From positions 1-13,557 of the forward strand of contig JACIXM010000156.1 of assembly GCA_014360395.1 (NCBI GenBank): a stretch of 13,557 bases of DNA, given 5' to 3'. Positions within the stretch are counted from its first letter, which is position 1, and every line of letters starts with the position of its first letter. This DNA comes from Actinotalea sp. (GTDB lineage Bacteria > Actinomycetota > Actinomycetes > Actinomycetales > Cellulomonadaceae). The notes under the pieces are model-generated. The model was not told where the DNA came from, did not search any database, and saw only the letters and a list, made by a program, of their open reading frames with translations. This document shows positions 7,471-13,557 of the stretch, piece after piece. The position numbers were made by a program, and so were the translations under genes.

Positions 7471-8316
7471 ATGACGAGCACCGCCGGCGACGCCGTCGTC
7501 GCCACCCTGGACGACCCGACCACCGACCCCTTCGACGTGGCCCGCGAGGCCGCGGCGGTCATCGCCGAGCGCACGGGGGTGGAGCGCCACGACGTCCTCC
7601 TGGTCCTCGGCTCCGGCTGGGGTGGCGCCGCCGACCTCGTCGGCGAGACCGTCGCGGAGATCCCCAGCCACGAGATCCCCGGCTTCAGCGCGCCGGCCGT
7701 CGCGGGGCACGGTGGGACGACGCGGTCGATCCGGCTGGCGAACGGCGGGCACGCCCTCGTGCTCGGCTCCCGCACGCACCTGTACGAGGGCCGGGGCGTG
7801 CGTCGGGTCGTGCACGGGGTGCGCACCGCCGCCGCGGCCGGCGCGCGCGCCGTGGTGCTCACCAACGGCTGCGGCGGGCTGAACGCCGACTGGGGGCCCG
7901 GCACCCCGGTGCTCATCAGCGACCACCTCAACCTCACCGCGACGTCGCCGCTGGAGGGCGCGACGTTCGTCGACCTGACCGACCTGTACTCGGCGCGGCT
8001 GCGCGCCGTGGCCCGTGACGTCGACGCCGACCTGCCCGAGGGCGTGTACGCCCAGTTCCGCGGGCCGCACTACGAGACCCCGGCCGAGGTGCGGATGGCC
8101 GGCCGGATGGGCGCGGACCTCGTCGGGATGTCGACGACGCTCGAGGCCATCGCCGCCCGGCAGGCCGGCCTGGAGGTGCTCGGCATCTCGCTCGTCACGA
8201 ACCTCGCCGCCGGGATCAGCGCGGACCCGCTGTCGCACGAGGAGGTCCTGGAGGCAGGCCGCGCGGCCGGGCCGCGCATCAGCCGCCTGCTCGCCGAGAT
8301 CGTGGGGCGGATCTGA
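7471..8316 (+). CDS. Purine nucleoside phosphorylase, trimeric type
   Basis: The enzyme splits 6-oxopurine (deoxy)nucleosides with phosphate into base and (deoxy)ribose-1-phosphate in purine salvage. The 281-residue protein shows the trimeric PNP set: LGSGWGG with the phosphate-binding S48, H80, GSRTHLYEG with R101 and H103, the loop TNGCGGL (131-137), the family signature GPHYETPAE (198-206) with the purine-binding E202, MSTTLEA with S221, and LVTNLAAG with the base-contacting N244. The TNGCGGL loop and much of the sequence match, from memory, the crystallised Cellulomonas PNP. Mycobacterial homologues are called DeoD or PunA although they are not the hexameric enterobacterial DeoD type. I prefer ATG at 7471 over an upstream GTG (7378), which would lie inside lpdA and before the promoter. 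Its stop overlaps the next start as TGATG, so the two are translationally coupled. Confidence 0.94.
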   Translation: MTSTAGDAVVATLDDPTTDPFDVAREAAAVIAERTGVERHDVLLVLGSGWGGAADLVGETVAEIPSHEIPGFSAPAVAGHGGTTRSIRLANGGHALVLGSRTHLYEGRGVRRVVHGVRTAAAAGARAVVLTNGCGGLNADWGPGTPVLISDHLNLTATSPLEGATFVDLTDLYSARLRAVARDVDADLPEGVYAQFRGPHYETPAEVRMAGRMGADLVGMSTTLEAIAARQAGLEVLGISLVTNLAAGISADPLSHEEVLEAGRAAGPRISRLLAEIVGRI

Positions 8317-10154
8317 TGCCCGCGAGCACGGACGCCGCCCGCCGCGCCGACGACGCCCCGTTCGACCCCGACCTCGCCGCGCGGGTCCGCGCCTGGGCCG
8401 ACGACGACCCGGACCCGCAGACGGCCGCGCACCTGCGCCTGCTCCTCGAGCACGCCGAGGCGGAGGAGGACACGGAGGACCTCCGCTCGCCCGCCCGGGC
8501 CGAGCTCACCGATCGCTTCCGCGGGACGCTCGAGTTCGGCACCGCCGGCCTGCGGGGCGCCCTGGGGGGCGGGCCGAACCGGATGAACCGCGCCGTGGTG
8601 ATCCGCGCCGCCGCCGGCCTCGTCCGCTACCTCACGGACCGCCTGCAGGAGCTGGGTGAGGGCACCACCTCGGGGGCGTCCGTCGCGGGGCCCCGCGTGG
8701 TCATCGGCTACGACGCGCGCCACAACTCCGACGTCTTCGCGCGGGACACCGCGGCCGTCGTCGTCGCCGCCGGGGGCCACGCGCTGCTCCTGCCGGGCCC
8801 CCTGCCCACGCCGGTGCTGGCCTTCGCCGTGCGCCACCTCGGCGCCGACGCCGGCGTCATGGTGACCGCGAGCCACAACCCGCCGCAGGACAACGGCTAC
8901 AAGGTCTACCTCGGCGGCCGCGTCGTCACGGACTCCGGCCAGGGCGCGCAGATCGTGCCGCCCTACGACGCAGCGATCGCCGAGCGCATCGCGGCCGTCC
9001 CCTCCGTCGCCTCGGTCCCCCGCAGCGAGGACGGCTGGACCGTCCTGGGCGAGGAGGTGCTCGACGCGTACCTGGCGAGCCTGCGCGGCCTTCAGGTCCC
9101 CGGCACCCCGCGCGACCTGCGCATCGTCCTGACCCCCCTGCACGGGGTCGGCGGGCGGACCGCCGAGCGCGTCCTGCGCAGCGCCGGCTTCGAGGACCTG
9201 CACGTCGTGCCCGAGCAGGCGCTGCCGGACCCCGACTTCCCGACCGTGGCGTTCCCCAACCCCGAGGAGCCGGGCGCGATCGACCTCGCCCTCGCGCTCG
9301 CCGACTCGGTGGGGGCGGACCTCGTCATCGCGAACGACCCCGACGCCGACCGCTGCGCCGCCGCGGTGCGGGACCCGCGCCTGGGGCACACCGACTCGGC
9401 CGGCGGCCCGGTGACGGCGCGCGGCAGCGGGTGGCGGATGCTGCACGGCGACGAGGTGGGCGCACTGCTCGGCGACGACATCGGCCGGCGCCTCGCCGGG
9501 TCCGGGGGCGTCATGGCGAGCTCGATCGTCTCCTCGCGCCTGCTGGGCCGGATCGCGGCCGACCACGGCCTGTCCCACCGCGAGACCCTCACGGGCTTCA
9601 AGTGGATCTCGCGCGTGGACGGCCTGGTCTTCGGCTACGAGGAGGCCCTCGGCTACTGCGTCGACCCCGTCCAGGTGCGCGACAAGGACGGGTTGTCCGC
9701 GGCGCTGCTGCTCACCCAGCTCGCCGCGCGGCTCAAGGCGGAGGGCAGGACCCTGCTGGACCGGCTCGACGAGCTGGCGGAGCGCCACGGCCTGCACCTG
9801 ACCGACCAGCTGTCGGCCCGCTTCGCCGACCTCGACCGCATCCCGGAGACCATGGCGCGGGTGCGGCAGGCGCCGCCGACGACGCTCGCGGGCTCACCGG
9901 TCGTCGAGCTCGTCGACCTCTCGCAGGGATCGGCGGGGCTGCCGCCGACGGACGGCCTGCGGCTGCTCGCCGAGGACGGCACGCGGGTCATCGTCCGCCC
10001 CTCCGGGACGGAGCCGAAGGTCAAGTGCTACCTCGAGGTCGTCGTCCCGGTCGAGGACGGCGCCGAGGACCCGGTCGGGGCGGCCCGCCGTACCGCGCGG
10101 GCACGCCTCGACGCCGTGCGCGCCGACGTGGCCGACGCCCTGGGGCTCGGCTGA
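8316..10154 (+). CDS. Phospho-sugar mutase (phosphoglucomutase/phosphomannomutase family)
   Basis: This alpha-D-phosphohexomutase has 612 residues, a little longer than common relatives. It holds all four family signatures: TASHNPPQDNGYKVY (184-198), where S186 is the phosphoserine; the metal loop NDPDADR (340-346); the sugar-binding segments GFKWISR (427-433) and EEALGYCVD (442-450); and the phosphate-binding RPSGTEPK (561-568). Residues about 351-373 form a long Gly/Ala-rich loop before GWRMLHGDEVG. M. tuberculosis has the corresponding pmmB next to deoD. Coupling to PNP through a 1-bp TGATG overlap suggests a shared salvage role, with the mutase perhaps converting pentose-1-phosphate to pentose-5-phosphate. 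That substrate is inference, because family members vary between glucose, mannose and ribose phosphates. A weak GGGGCGG (8304-8310) precedes the ATG. It converges with the ABC permease after 4 bp. Confidence 0.93.
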   Translation: MPASTDAARRADDAPFDPDLAARVRAWADDDPDPQTAAHLRLLLEHAEAEEDTEDLRSPARAELTDRFRGTLEFGTAGLRGALGGGPNRMNRAVVIRAAAGLVRYLTDRLQELGEGTTSGASVAGPRVVIGYDARHNSDVFARDTAAVVVAAGGHALLLPGPLPTPVLAFAVRHLGADAGVMVTASHNPPQDNGYKVYLGGRVVTDSGQGAQIVPPYDAAIAERIAAVPSVASVPRSEDGWTVLGEEVLDAYLASLRGLQVPGTPRDLRIVLTPLHGVGGRTAERVLRSAGFEDLHVVPEQALPDPDFPTVAFPNPEEPGAIDLALALADSVGADLVIANDPDADRCAAAVRDPRLGHTDSAGGPVTARGSGWRMLHGDEVGALLGDDIGRRLAGSGGVMASSIVSSRLLGRIAADHGLSHRETLTGFKWISRVDGLVFGYEEALGYCVDPVQVRDKDGLSAALLLTQLAARLKAEGRTLLDRLDELAERHGLHLTDQLSARFADLDRIPETMARVRQAPPTTLAGSPVVELVDLSQGSAGLPPTDGLRLLAEDGTRVIVRPSGTEPKVKCYLEVVVPVEDGAEDPVGAARRTARARLDAVRADVADALGLG

Positions 10155-10158
10155 CGCG

Positions 10159-10965
10159 TCACGCCCGCCGCACGAGCGCGCGGACGCTGACGAGGAGGCC
10201 GAGCACGCACCACGCGACCAGGACCACCAGGTCCCGGCCCGACGCCGGGTAGACGTCCGCGGCCAGGCCGGCGCGCAGCAGGTCGGCGGCCGGCCGCACC
10301 GGCAGGACGTCGTGCACCGCGGCGAACCACGCCGGGAGCCGATCGGCGGGGAAGGTGATCGGGGAGAACAGCAGCACGAAGAACACCAGCACCTGGCTCG
10401 CGAGCTGGGCGACCATCGGCCGCAGGGCGACGGCGATCGCATACCCGACCGCCGTGGCCGTCACGGTGACGAGCACGGCTGCGGCCACCAGCAGGGGCCA
10501 GTCGAACGCGAGGTCGAGGGCGTACCGCAGCCGGGCGACCCCGACCGCCACCGCGACGCTCGGCAGCGCGACGAGCAGCCAGACGGTGAGCTCGGCGGCG
10601 AGCAGGAGCGGGCGGGCGACGGGCAGGGAGCGCAGGTAGGTGAACGTGCCGTCCGCCCGCGCCCGGGCGACGCCCTGCGGCACGATGACCAGCCCGACGG
10701 TGAGCAGCAGCACGGTGGGGGCGCCGGTCGACAGGTGCAGCGCGACGTCCGGCGTGATGTCGGGGATGAGGAAGCCGAACCCGACGACGAGCCCCGCGGC
10801 GAGCAGCGCCTGGACGACGACGACGAGGGGCAGGACGCTGCCGACCTGCGCGACGTTCCAGCGGACCAGGGTGGCGTAGGTCGACAGCGGCCCGGGTCGC
10901 GGCGGCGGCGTGACGCCGGCGGGCCGGGTGGCAGGGTGCGCGTGGAGCGCGGTGGCGTCAGGCAC
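10159..10965 (-). CDS. ABC-2 type transporter permease
   Basis: This is the membrane subunit of an exporter, 268 residues. After a Pro-rich cytoplasmic N-terminus (1-28) there are six likely membrane segments at about 42-67, 83-98, 120-140, 157-180, 187-203 and 244-263. The cytoplasmic segment RARADGTFTYLRSLPVAR (101-118) and the FSPITFPADRLPAWF stretch (200-214) after helix 5 are typical of DrrB/ABC-2 permeases of antibiotic or lipid exporters. The GTG start overlaps the ATPase gene by 8 bp. GAGGAG (10973-10978, inside the ATPase gene) stands seven bases upstream as a clear ribosome binding site, which fixes this start. Substrate cannot be inferred beyond small hydrophobic molecules being common for the family. 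It is the last gene of the minus-strand operon. Confidence 0.88.
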   Translation of the reverse strand: MPDATALHAHPATRPAGVTPPPRPGPLSTYATLVRWNVAQVGSVLPLVVVVQALLAAGLVVGFGFLIPDITPDVALHLSTGAPTVLLLTVGLVIVPQGVARARADGTFTYLRSLPVARPLLLAAELTVWLLVALPSVAVAVGVARLRYALDLAFDWPLLVAAAVLVTVTATAVGYAIAVALRPMVAQLASQVLVFFVLLFSPITFPADRLPAWFAAVHDVLPVRPAADLLRAGLAADVYPASGRDLVVLVAWCVLGLLVSVRALVRRA

Positions 10966-11977
10966 GGGTCAGCTCCTCGTCCTTCGGGTCGGTGCTCGGG
11001 GCATCGGTCGGGTCGGCGATCCGGTCGGTGGTGGGGGCCCCCGCCGTGCTCGCGGTGAGGGCGAGGTAGGTGTCCTCGAGCGTGGCCGGGCCGAGCGCGT
11101 AACCCTCGACCGCCCCCTGGTCACGCAGGTGGGCTGCCCAGCTGACAGCCGCCGCGGCGTCGTGGGATGCGATGCCGAGGAGGACGCGGCGCCCGGTCCG
11201 CAGGCGGCGCGCGACCGGCATCGGCGCGGGACCGGGGCCGTCGTCGCCGGGCAGCAGGTGCAGCTCCAGCCGCAGTCCCGCGTCCTCGGTGCCGCGCAGC
11301 TCGGCGGGCGTCCCGGCGCCGACGACGCGTCCACGGTCCAGGACGACGAGCTCGTCGACCACACGCTCGGCCTCCACGACGTTGTGCGTGACGAGGAGCA
11401 CGCCGGCGCCCCGGTCGGCCAGGTCTCGGACGGCACCCCACAGCGCGCGGCGGCGAGCGGCGTCGACGTCGTTGGTCGGCTCGTCGAGGACCACGAGGGG
11501 TGTGGGTGCGACGACGGCCATCGCGAAGGCCGTCAGTCGGCGGACACCCCCGGACAGGCCCGCACCGTCCGGCAACGCACGCCGGTCGAGCCACGGGGTG
11601 ATCCCGAGCACCTCCGCCAGGTCGAGCGCCGCGCGCCGCGCCTCGCGGGCGGAGAGCCCGCGGACCCGACCGGAGAGCTCGATCGCGGTCCGCGGCGTCA
11701 GGCCGTCGAGAGGCGCCTGCCCCTGGGCCTGGAGGGCGACGCCGCGCCGCGCGGCGGCGGGCTGCGCCACGGCGTCGACATCCCCGACGTGGATGCTTCC
11801 CGCGTCCGGCCGGAGCAGCCCGACGACCTGCGACACGAGCGTGGTCTTCCCCGCACCGTTGTGGCCGAGCAGGCCGACGACCTGCCCCGCCCGCACGCGC
11901 AGCGAGACGTCGTCGTTGGCCACGACCTCGCCGAAGCGGCGGGTGACCCCGTCGACCTGCAGCACCGCCCGGTCCAT
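10958..11977 (-). CDS. ABC transporter ATP-binding protein (DrrA-like)
   Basis: This 339-residue ATPase should pair as a homodimer with the adjacent permease. Motifs in order: Walker A GHNGAGKTT (38-46), Q-loop near ALQAQGQAP (81-89), signature LSGGVRRL (141-148), Walker B LVVLDEP (161-167) with catalytic E166, D-loop NDVD (169-172) and switch H198 in VTHN. The signature has Val where LSGGQ has Gln, and the D-loop lacks the usual SGLD form, so it is an atypical but probably active member. A C-terminal domain of about 110 residues ends with LEDTYLALT (300-308), typical of drug-exporter DrrA subunits. The ATG is fixed by the strong GAGGAGG (11983-11989) five bases upstream. It is the first gene of the operon, divergent from tetR, with palindromic operators in the gap. 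Confidence 0.92.
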   Translation of the reverse strand: MDRAVLQVDGVTRRFGEVVANDDVSLRVRAGQVVGLLGHNGAGKTTLVSQVVGLLRPDAGSIHVGDVDAVAQPAAARRGVALQAQGQAPLDGLTPRTAIELSGRVRGLSAREARRAALDLAEVLGITPWLDRRALPDGAGLSGGVRRLTAFAMAVVAPTPLVVLDEPTNDVDAARRRALWGAVRDLADRGAGVLLVTHNVVEAERVVDELVVLDRGRVVGAGTPAELRGTEDAGLRLELHLLPGDDGPGPAPMPVARRLRTGRRVLLGIASHDAAAAVSWAAHLRDQGAVEGYALGPATLEDTYLALTASTAGAPTTDRIADPTDAPSTDPKDEELTRA

Positions 11978-11982
11978 CTCCA

Positions 11983-11989
11983 CCTCCTC
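11983..11989 (-). promoter_or_regulatory. Strong ribosome binding site for the ABC ATPase gene
   Basis: The minus strand reads GAGGAGG five bases before the ATG at 11977. It is the strongest Shine-Dalgarno sequence in the window and shows that this operon has a 5' leader, unlike the leaderless tetR on the other side of the same gap. Confidence 0.75.
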
Positions 11990-11991
11990 GA

Positions 11992-12004
11992 ATACCGTTG
12001 GTAT
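11992..12004. promoter_or_regulatory. Probable TetR operator 1 (perfect 13-bp palindrome)
   Basis: The sequence ATACC-GTT-GGTAT is a perfect 5-3-5 inverted repeat. It lies between a possible ABC-operon -10 element (TAGTTT on the minus strand, 12009-12014) and the ATPase ribosome binding site, so it would cover the transcription start of the exporter. A site in such a position next to a divergent TetR gene is best read as the operator for repression of efflux. Binding by this particular TetR is inferred. Confidence 0.6.
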
Positions 12005-12008
12005 CTGA

Positions 12009-12014
12009 AAACTA
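12009..12014 (-). promoter_or_regulatory. Possible -10 element of the ABC exporter operon
   Basis: The minus strand reads TAGTTT, which fits TAnnnT. The predicted start would fall about 6-8 bases on, around 12001-12003, inside operator 1. No good -35 element is seen; the expected position overlaps operator 2. Confidence 0.35.
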
Positions 12015-12025
12015 CCAGTCTTCGG

Positions 12026-12038
12026 ATACCGGCGGTAG
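12026..12038. promoter_or_regulatory. Probable TetR operator 2 (imperfect palindrome)
   Basis: ATACC-GGC-GGTAG repeats the layout of operator 1, with a perfect 11-bp core TACCGGCGGTA (12027-12037). Its centre is 34 bp from that of operator 1. Relative to the predicted tetR start at 12060 it covers about -34 to -22, the -35/spacer region, so occupancy should block tetR itself. It may also cover the -35 region of the exporter promoter. Confidence 0.55.
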
Positions 12039-12047
12039 GTCCTTCGG

Positions 12048-12053
12048 TACCCT
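12048..12053 (+). promoter_or_regulatory. -10 element of a leaderless tetR promoter
   Basis: TACCCT lies six bases before the ATG at 12060, the same hexamer and distance as before maf. The hexamer is part of another GGTACC half-site pair (12046-12051), so a regulator recognising TACC/GGTA could also contact it directly. No Shine-Dalgarno sequence precedes the ATG. Confidence 0.55.
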
Positions 12054-12059
12054 CGTGCC

Positions 12060-12755
12060 ATGCCGCCCGAGCCGCTCTCCCGCGCCGCCCGCCAGGAGCG
12101 GACCCGCGCCGCGCTCGTCGTCGCCGCCCGCCGGGTCTTCGCCCGCGACGGCTTCCACGGGGCCCGGTTGGAGCTCATCGCCCGGGAGGCAGGCTTCTCC
12201 AAGGGAGCGGTGTACTCGAACTTCACCGGCAAGGCCGAGCTCTTCCTCGCCGCCGTCGACCTCAACCTGGCGGCCCTTCTCGAGGCGGAGGCCCCCGGTC
12301 CCGGGACGACCCCGGCGGCGCCCCCCGCCGGCGACGACGCGACGGTCCCGCCCGAGGACGCCGCCGCCATCCGCGGCTTCGCGATCGCGACCCTGGAGTT
12401 CATCGCGACCGCCGCACGCCACGAGGACCTCACCGAGGAGCTCGCGGTCCGTTACCGGCGCGTCATCGACGCCCAGGCCCGTGCCGTGGACCCCCGGCGC
12501 ACCGCCGACGAGGGGCTCACCCCCGAGGAGCTCGGGGTGCTGCTCACGGCGCTCGACCAGGGGTTCGCCCTGCTCACGGTCGGCGGCGTCACGGCCGCGC
12601 GCCCGGAGCTGCTGACCGAGGGGCTCCGTCGGCTGCTGGTCGCTCCGGCCGGCGCCGCAGGACCGGAACCGGACCCGCAGAGCCTCTCGGCGATGACGCC
12701 GGGGGCCGCGCAGGACCGCCTGAGGACCGGCGTCGCACGCCAGGAGCGCGGCTGA
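12060..12755 (+). CDS. TetR/AcrR-family transcriptional regulator
   Basis: The 231-residue protein has the TetR N-terminal DNA-binding domain: RTRAALVVAARRVFARDGF (14-32), then the helix-turn-helix around LELIAREAGFSKGAVYSNF (37-55), followed by KAELF (58-62). The C-terminal ligand-binding region is helical and variable, with a Pro/Ala-rich linker at about 78-98 and a disordered tail after about 205. Ligand cannot be predicted. The divergent ABC-2 exporter and the two palindromes in the 82-bp gap make it the likely local repressor of the exporter and of itself. The ATG at 12060 is supported by the -10 hexamer six bases before it and by the usual 10-15 residues ahead of the first helix. A short hairpin follows the stop codon. 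Confidence 0.92.
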   Translation: MPPEPLSRAARQERTRAALVVAARRVFARDGFHGARLELIAREAGFSKGAVYSNFTGKAELFLAAVDLNLAALLEAEAPGPGTTPAAPPAGDDATVPPEDAAAIRGFAIATLEFIATAARHEDLTEELAVRYRRVIDAQARAVDPRRTADEGLTPEELGVLLTALDQGFALLTVGGVTAARPELLTEGLRRLLVAPAGAAGPEPDPQSLSAMTPGAAQDRLRTGVARQERG

Positions 12756-12771
12756 GGGCGCCGGCGCGCCC
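12756..12771 (+). terminator. Short GC hairpin directly after tetR
   Basis: GGGCGC and GCGCCC form a perfect 6-bp stem around a CGGC loop, immediately after the tetR stop codon at 12753-12755. No T-run follows. A second weaker stem, GGCAC/GTGCC (12778-12782 with 12789-12793), lies just downstream. It may be a terminator for tetR, but in DNA this GC-rich short stems arise easily. Confidence 0.35.
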
Positions 12772-12810
12772 GCACGGGGCACGTGTCGGTGCCGGCGGGG
12801 AGGATGGCGC

Positions 12811-13557
12811 GTGTACGTGGCGCTGATCGACGACCCGGCCGGACCCCGGCCGGGTGTCGTCGCGCTCCAGGAGGTGGCCGACGACGGCGTCCCGGGCGCG
12901 CGCGCCGAGGTCCCGGCCGACGACCTCCCCCGCGTCGTGGCGGCGCGCGAGGCGTCCGACCCGCCGCGGTGGGTCTGGGACGACACGGGTCGCCGCTACC
13001 CGCAGCTCCTGGCGGCGGGCGTGCGGGTCCGCCGGGCGCACGACCTGCGCCTGTCGCACGCGATCCTGCGCCGGTCCACGCGGTGCGCCGGCTCCGACCT
13101 CGCCCGGGCGATGCCCGGGGCCTGGGACGCCCTGGCTCCCGCGGTGGAGCCCCCGCCGGCGGACGCCCCGGCGAGCCTCTTCGACCGCCTCCCGCTCACG
13201 GCGCCGGGGGACCTCGACGTGCTCGCGGAGCTGCGGCTCCAGCTCGACGCGGTCGCCGGGGCGCGGGAGCCCGGGCGGCTCCGGCTGCTCCTCGCGGCCG
13301 AGTCGACCGGTGCCCTGCTCGCCGCGGAGATGCACCACGACGGGCTGCCGTGGGACGCCGCGGCGCACGACGCGCTGCTGGAGGAGCTGGTCGGTCCCCG
13401 CCCTCGTCCGGGCGAGCGTCCGGCCCGCCTGGAGGAGCTCGCGGCGCGCGTGCGGGCCCTCCTGGACCAGCCGGCGCTCCACCCCGACTCCCAGCCGGAC
13501 CTGCTGCGCGCGCTGCGGCACGCCGGGCTGGACGTCACGAGCACCCGGCGGCACGAA
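12811..13557 (+). CDS. Bifunctional 3'-5' exonuclease/DNA polymerase, family A-like, 5' part only
   Basis: The frame is open from GTG at 12811 to the window end (249 codons, no stop), so the gene is cut by the window edge. The visible part starts YVALIDDP and holds WVWDD (about residue 56), the LAAGVRVRRAHDLRLSHAIL segment (71-90), SLFDRLP, LRLLLAAESTGALLAAEMHHDGLPWD and a long helical stretch. From memory these match the N-terminal exonuclease-like domain of the actinobacterial protein annotated as bifunctional 3'-5' exonuclease/DNA polymerase, distinct from PolA. The polymerase motifs would lie downstream and are not seen. GGGGAGGA (12797-12804) stands six bases before the GTG and decides the start; an ATG at 12804 is in another frame. 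Classical DEDD exonuclease residues are not obvious in this portion, so nuclease activity is uncertain. Confidence 0.8.
   Translation, partial: MYVALIDDPAGPRPGVVALQEVADDGVPGARAEVPADDLPRVVAAREASDPPRWVWDDTGRRYPQLLAAGVRVRRAHDLRLSHAILRRSTRCAGSDLARAMPGAWDALAPAVEPPPADAPASLFDRLPLTAPGDLDVLAELRLQLDAVAGAREPGRLRLLLAAESTGALLAAEMHHDGLPWDAAAHDALLEELVGPRPRPGERPARLEELAARVRALLDQPALHPDSQPDLLRALRHAGLDVTSTRRHE

Noticed and set aside
5943-8018. 691-codon plus-strand frame antisense to lpdA and entering pnp
   Set aside because: It conflicts with two well-supported genes and shows no domain. It is an artefact of GC-rich coding DNA.
8070-9797. 575-codon minus-strand frame opposite pnp and the mutase
   Set aside because: The translation is a biased Arg/Ala/Gly/Val sequence without motifs, and the plus-strand mutase has every family signature.
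10910-12826. 638-codon plus-strand frame opposite the ABC genes running through tetR
   Set aside because: It is antisense to an ATPase with complete motifs and out of frame with the TetR helix-turn-helix gene.
1-13557. Mobile element, CRISPR, defence or toxin-antitoxin system
   Set aside because: No transposase, integrase, regular spaced repeats, terminal repeats, nuclease/sensor pair or small toxin gene could be seen. The content is core metabolism, one efflux module and one polymerase fragment.

Overview
The window is very GC-rich and densely coded, and it comes from an actinobacterium. Several proteins look most like those of the Cellulomonadaceae. The purine nucleoside phosphorylase resembles, from memory, the structurally studied Cellulomonas enzyme, with the same TNGCGGL loop. 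The A-subunit acyl-CoA carboxylase, the Cys-less LpdA flavoprotein and the exonuclease/DNA-polymerase fusion are also typical actinobacterial types. The order maf, accA, lpdA, pnp, pmm parallels the Mycobacterium tuberculosis region Rv3282 to Rv3308 as I remember it. This is therefore mainly a conserved core-chromosome segment. I see no transposase, integrase, tRNA, rRNA, phage gene or CRISPR array.

Layout. Positions 1-145 hold no gene I can support, only a strong GC-rich hairpin and the maf promoter. On the plus strand come maf (146-808) and a tight operon of biotin carboxylase/BCCP (926-2764), a NUDIX hydrolase (2766-3278) and a membrane protein with a C-terminal endonuclease/exonuclease/phosphatase (EEP) domain (3275-5263). 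These converge with a minus-strand pair: an MBL-fold hydrolase (5275-5925) and, upstream of it, the LpdA-like NAD(P)H-quinone dehydrogenase (5931-7409). A 61-bp divergent gap separates lpdA from the plus-strand pair purine nucleoside phosphorylase (7471-8316) and phosphohexomutase (8316-10154). These converge with a minus-strand ABC-2 exporter, made of permease (10159-10965) and ATPase (10958-11977). An 82-bp gap rich in TACC/GGTA palindromes separates the exporter from a divergent TetR regulator (12060-12755). The 5' part of a 3'-5' exonuclease/DNA polymerase starts at 12811 and runs off the end.

How the genes work together. The biotin carboxylase supplies carboxybiotin for acyl-CoA carboxylation, which feeds fatty acid synthesis or propionate metabolism. 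Its carboxyltransferase partner is not in the window. Phosphorylase and mutase form a translationally coupled nucleoside-salvage unit: phosphorolysis releases ribose-1-phosphate, and a broad-specificity phosphohexomutase could act on such sugar phosphates. TetR and the exporter form a self-contained efflux module with probable shared operators.

A recurrent regulatory theme is visible. Four plus-strand genes (maf, accA, pnp, tetR) begin 5-8 nt after a TAnnnT -10 hexamer with no Shine-Dalgarno site, which predicts leaderless mRNAs. Genes inside operons instead use short overlaps or purine-rich ribosome binding sites. I did not find a clearly novel defence or mobile system. The least-characterised items are the polytopic EEP protein, the short NUDIX protein with a CxCGxxHWG leader, and the TetR/ABC-2 module with its operators.
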